Source: Alphaproteobacteria bacterium | Lineage (GTDB): Bacteria; Pseudomonadota; Alphaproteobacteria; Sphingomonadales; Sphingomonadaceae | Direction: 5' to 3' | Length of the DNA stretch: 44,253 bases | Assembly (NCBI GenBank): GCA_030430365.1 | Contig: JAUIFP010000019.1 | Coordinates: forward strand, 1 to 44,253 | Shown here: positions 41,555 to 44,253 of the stretch, piece by piece | How the letters are laid out: each line of letters starts with the position of its first letter | Numbering within the stretch: the stretch's first letter is position 1 | Notes under the pieces: model-generated | What the model was told of the DNA's origin: nothing | What the model saw: the letters and a program-made list of their open reading frames with translations, nothing else | Databases searched by the model: none | Translations under genes and position numbers: made by a program

Positions 41555-42760
41555 ATGGCAAAACCCCGCTCTCCGATCGCCACGGCAGTCCGCCCTTTCA
41601 AAGCATTGTTCGCAAGCGACGCCTTCGAAGGCATTCTGCTCATCTTCGTGGCGGTCGCGGCGCTGGTGGTGGCGAACTCGCCCTGGTCGCACGCCTATCA
41701 CGAGCTGTTCCATGCAACGCTGTCCTGGACGCCGATCCCCAAGCTGAACACGCTGCATCTGTGGATCAACGATGCGCTGATGGCGATCTTCTTCTTCGTC
41801 GTCGGGCTGGAGGTGAAGCGGGAGATTATCGCCGGAAACCTCTCCGACGCCAGGAAACGCCGCTTGCCCGTGCTGGCGGCAATTGCCGGCATGGCGGCGC
41901 CCGCAGGCGTCTACATGCTCATTGCCGGATCGGAACCGCAGCTGGTGAGCGGCTGGGCCATCCCCGCCGCAACCGACATTGCCTTTGCCATGGGCGTTAT
42001 CGGCCTGCTCGGCACGCGCGTGCCCGCGGCCCTGCGCCTGTTCCTGCTGACCGTTGCCATCGTGGACGATATCGGCGCGGTGCTGGTGATCGCGCTGTTC
42101 TACACCGCCAACATCAAGCTGGTCTGGCTGCTCGGTTCGTTGCTGGTCTTCGGGATCATGATGGCGTTCAACCGGATGGGCGTCACAAAATTGCTGCCCT
42201 TCATCCTGGGCGCACTGGTGCTGTGGTACTGCGTACTCAACTCTGGTGTGCATGCCACGATTGCCGGCGTAGTCGCCGCGCTGGCGATCCCGATGCGAAA
42301 GACTGACGGATCGAGCATGCTCGAAACGCTGGAGCATGGCCTGGTCGGCTGGAACGCCTATCTGGTGGTGCCGCTGTTCGGATTTGCGAATGCAGGCGTC
42401 GCCCTGGCCGGCCTCGGCATGGACGAATTCTTCGCCCCGCTGCCGCTCGCCGTGGGTGCCGGGCTCGTCTTCGGCAAGCAGATCGGTATCTTCGCCACGA
42501 TTGTCCTGGCCGACAAGCTGGGCATTGCCAAGCGGCCGGAGGATTCGACCTGGCCGGAAATCTGGGGAACCACCGTGCTGTGCGGCATCGGCTTCACGAT
42601 GAGCCTGTTCATTTCCGAACTGGCATTCCCGAACTATCGCCTGCTGATCGAAGAGGCGAAGATCGGCATTCTCACCGGTTCGCTGATCTCCGCCGTTCTG
42701 GGCTATGCCATCCTGCGGATGACGACGACGCATCCGGAGCTGCGCGCACAGTCCAGCTAG
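41555..42760 (+). CDS. nhaA: Na+/H+ antiporter NhaA
   Basis: NhaA exchanges sodium for protons across the inner membrane and supports pH and salt tolerance. The ATG at 41555 is preceded by GAGAAGGAG; the open frame continues upstream to TTG 41534 but that has no such site. The 401-residue protein has the family blocks NDALMAIFFFVVGLEVKREI (about 74-93), PAATDIAFAMGVIGLLG (about 135-151), the paired transport aspartates in VDDIGAVLVIALFYT (about 169-183), and GIGFTMSLFISELAF near the end. Length and motifs are normal. It is divergent from the glycosyltransferase pair. A salt-responsive marine habitat fits but is not shown. Confidence 0.95.
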   Translation: MAKPRSPIATAVRPFKALFASDAFEGILLIFVAVAALVVANSPWSHAYHELFHATLSWTPIPKLNTLHLWINDALMAIFFFVVGLEVKREIIAGNLSDARKRRLPVLAAIAGMAAPAGVYMLIAGSEPQLVSGWAIPAATDIAFAMGVIGLLGTRVPAALRLFLLTVAIVDDIGAVLVIALFYTANIKLVWLLGSLLVFGIMMAFNRMGVTKLLPFILGALVLWYCVLNSGVHATIAGVVAALAIPMRKTDGSSMLETLEHGLVGWNAYLVVPLFGFANAGVALAGLGMDEFFAPLPLAVGAGLVFGKQIGIFATIVLADKLGIAKRPEDSTWPEIWGTTVLCGIGFTMSLFISELAFPNYRLLIEEAKIGILTGSLISAVLGYAILRMTTTHPELRAQSS

Positions 42761-42763
42761 CCG

Positions 42764-42782
42764 GCCGGCCTTTCAGGCGGGC
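42764..42782 (+). terminator. Weak hairpin between convergent nhaA and glyoxalase genes
   Basis: GCC-G-GCCT (42764-42771) pairs with AGGC-G-GGC (42775-42782) in a 7-bp stem with one mismatch and a 3-base loop, filling the 22 bases between two convergent stops. There is no real T-run on either strand, so termination is only a guess. Confidence 0.3.
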
Positions 42783-43217
42783 TTACCAGCTGCCCACATT
42801 CTCCATGCTGGCCCAGGGTTCCTTGGGCTCCAGCTTGCCTTCCTGAAGCAGCTCGATCGAGATTCCGTCCGGCGTCTTGACGAAGGCCATATGCCCGTCG
42901 CGCGGCGGCCGGTTGATTGTGACGCCAGCATCCATCAGCCGCTGACAAGTCTCGTAAATGTCGTCCACGCGATAGGCGAGATGGCCGAAATTGCGGCCGC
43001 CGTCATATTGCTCCACCTCGCCGTCCTCGGGCGGCCAGTTATAGGTGAGCTCCACTTCGGCCACATCTTCCTGGCCCGGCGCGGCAAGAAAGATCAGCGT
43101 GAAGCGCCCCTGCTCGCTGTTGATACGGCGCACTTCCTCAAGCCCGAGGAGGGAGAAAAAGGCAATTGTCGCTTCAGGATCCGTCACCCGGATCATGCTG
43201 TGGAGAAATTTGACCAC
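42783..43217 (-). CDS. gloA: Lactoylglutathione lyase (glyoxalase I)
   Basis: Glyoxalase I isomerises the methylglyoxal-glutathione hemithioacetal to lactoylglutathione. The 144-residue VOC-fold protein carries all four metal ligands at the expected positions: H6 (FLHSMIRV), E56 (EVELTYNW), H79 (NFGHLAYRV) and E122 (ISIELLQEG). Length matches the short nickel-type bacterial enzymes. Single gene; ATG start; it converges with nhaA and is divergent from the SIMPL gene. Confidence 0.93.
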   Translation of the reverse strand: MVKFLHSMIRVTDPEATIAFFSLLGLEEVRRINSEQGRFTLIFLAAPGQEDVAEVELTYNWPPEDGEVEQYDGGRNFGHLAYRVDDIYETCQRLMDAGVTINRPPRDGHMAFVKTPDGISIELLQEGKLEPKEPWASMENVGSW

Positions 43218-43311
43218 GGCTTAGCTACTCCATTCATCGCTATTCAAGCACGGTTCATCGGCAGGCAGTCATCAACGCATGGTCCACTGCCCGATGCGAG
43301 GAGGCCCTGCC

Positions 43312-44067
43312 ATGAATGACGATGCTAGCGAAGACAACACAGGTTCCGCCACCGCTTTCTGGCGCCGATCCCAGGGCAGGCTGATTCTGAGCAGTGCCGC
43401 GATCCTGGCGGTAGGCATGGTGGTGGGCGGCTATTTGCTGGGTGACGGGCTGACCCGCGCGCGCGAAGCCGACCGTTCCGTTACGGTGCGCGGCCTGGCC
43501 GAACGCGATGTGATGGCAGACCTCGCGACCTGGACCATTTCCTACTCGGCTTCGGCAGGCAATCTTGGCGCTGCGCAATCCAGCATCGATGCCGACACGA
43601 ACCAGATCCGCGCTTTCTTCAAGGAACTCGGCTTTCCGGAGGACGAGCTGCAACCCACGGCAGTCAATGTGACCAGCTACGTTAACGATGGCGTGCGGCA
43701 ATATACGGTTCGCCAGCGCATGAGCCTGCGCACAAACGATATCGAAAGGGCGCAGGCCGCCGTGCGGCGCCAGTTCGAACTCGTGAGGCGCGGCGTCATG
43801 CTGGAAGAAGGATCGGGCATGTCATACGCCTTCACCCAGCTCAATTCGGTGAAACCCGAAATGGTAGCCAAAGCGACCAAGGACGCGCGCGCGGCGGCGC
43901 AGCAATTTGCCGAGGATAGCGGCACGAGCGTGGGCGGCATCAAGCAGGCAACGCAAGGCTATTTCTCTATTTCCGCGCGTGACGGGGATGGCGGCGGCTG
44001 GGGGGCATCCGATACGCCCTTCAAGAAGGTGCGCGTGGTCACGACCGTGGACTTCTATCTCCGCTGA
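43312..44067 (+). CDS. SIMPL-domain protein, membrane-anchored
   Basis: The 251-residue protein (ATG 43312, with GAGGAGG upstream) has a polar start, one membrane segment (about 24-44; LILSSAAILAVGMVVGGYLLG) and a periplasmic SIMPL (DUF541) domain with SVTVRGLAERDVMADLATWTISYSA, and later YTVRQRMSLRTNDIERAQAA and MVAKATKDARAAAQQFAED. Known members include the oxidative-stress-linked YggE; molecular role unclear. The C-terminus KVRVVTTVDFYLR is typical. The following terminator serves mainly the opposite-strand gene. Confidence 0.9.
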   Translation: MNDDASEDNTGSATAFWRRSQGRLILSSAAILAVGMVVGGYLLGDGLTRAREADRSVTVRGLAERDVMADLATWTISYSASAGNLGAAQSSIDADTNQIRAFFKELGFPEDELQPTAVNVTSYVNDGVRQYTVRQRMSLRTNDIERAQAAVRRQFELVRRGVMLEEGSGMSYAFTQLNSVKPEMVAKATKDARAAAQQFAEDSGTSVGGIKQATQGYFSISARDGDGGGWGASDTPFKKVRVVTTVDFYLR

Positions 44068-44094
44068 CGCACCGGCTTTGCCCACAAAGCAAAA

Positions 44095-44120
44095 GGCCCG
44101 CGCCGTTTCCGGCGCGGGCC
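44095..44120 (-). terminator. Rho-independent terminator of the right-edge beta-barrel gene
   Basis: GGCCCGCGCC (44095-44104) and GGCGCGGGCC (44111-44120) form a perfect 10-bp stem with a 6-base loop; on the minus strand TTTTGCTTTG follows. It lies 26 bases after the stop of the right-edge gene; on the plus strand no T-run follows it, but it may still pause transcripts of the SIMPL gene. Confidence 0.85.
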
Positions 44121-44145
44121 CCCGCATGTTCAATTCCGAACCGGC

Positions 44146-44253
44146 TTAGAAGCTGGCGGAAAGGGTGCCGACGACAGCGTCGTCAACGAAGTTGTAGCCA
44201 GGGGCCGGAACTTCGCCTTCAGCGCCGACATAGGCAACGCCAACCGAAACTGC
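44146..44253 (-). CDS. Outer-membrane beta-barrel protein, C-terminal end (partial)
   Basis: A minus-strand frame enters from the right edge and ends at TAA (44148-44146). The last 35 residues read AVSVGVAYVGAEGEVPAPGY, then NFVDDAVVGTLSASF; alternating hydrophobic residues and a terminal Phe are the BAM-recognised end of an outer-membrane barrel. The YNFVDDAVVGTLSASF end resembles TorF-type putative porins of sphingomonads, from memory. Most of the protein lies outside the window, so its substrate is unknown. It is followed by a strong terminator. Confidence 0.75.
   Translation of the reverse strand, partial: AVSVGVAYVGAEGEVPAPGYNFVDDAVVGTLSASF

Overview
The window looks like chromosome from a GC-rich alphaproteobacterium, most likely Sphingomonadales (Erythrobacter/Altererythrobacter/Novosphingobium-like). 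The basis is recognised protein families rather than any database search: a Caulobacter-type cpa/tad pilus cluster, GatCAB, an ATP12-family F1 assembly chaperone, a TIGR02186-like protein beside TauE/SafE, and a short glycosyltransferase plus outer-membrane partner pair of a kind I associate with sphingomonads. I saw no phage, insertion sequence, CRISPR array, rRNA or tRNA.

Left part (1-7010, plus strand): the 3' end of prepilin peptidase cpaA, then cpaB, cpaC, cpaD, cpaE, tadB and tadC, closed by a clear terminator. The pilus ATPase gene cpaF/tadA, normally between cpaE and tadB, is absent; an 84-base gap holding a strong hairpin lies there. Next (7033-14510, minus strand) come an SDR dehydrogenase, a TetR regulator, methylthioadenosine phosphorylase and a MarR regulator in one tight run; the disaggregase clpB with a palindrome in its leader; and a MarR regulator coupled to an MFS exporter, with a near-perfect operator upstream.

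Middle (14658-21585, mostly minus): a small orphan protein, then gatC-gatA, a sulfotransferase-like gene, a UPF0114 membrane protein, gatB and trmL, so the amidotransferase genes are split. The starts of gatC and trmL both carry small local duplications that create short overlapping leader reading frames. An FKBP isomerase with a Gln/Met-rich tail and rpsU follow. From 21782 (plus strand) crcB, an RluA-family pseudouridine synthase, a HAD phosphatase, a 69-residue membrane protein and an ATP12 chaperone are chained by four successive 4-base ATGA overlaps, followed by an Nmad3-like protein (a family linked to modified nucleotides).

Right part (25699-44253): a complete Mla-type lipid transport operon (permease, ATPase, MCE protein, auxiliary lipoprotein; minus strand) divergent from valS; queE overlapping a MATE exporter and followed by a HAD phosphatase; a HerA-type ATPase; a TauE/SafE permease with its TIGR02186 partner; an NfrB-like membrane glycosyltransferase overlapping a gene for a putative outer-membrane protein; then nhaA, a glyoxalase I, a SIMPL-domain protein and the C-terminal end of a beta-barrel outer-membrane protein with its terminator.

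The best candidates for something undescribed are the NfrB-like glycosyltransferase and outer-membrane pair, the Nmad3-like gene in a housekeeping chain, and the duplicated starts of gatC and trmL. Most other genes are ordinary core functions.
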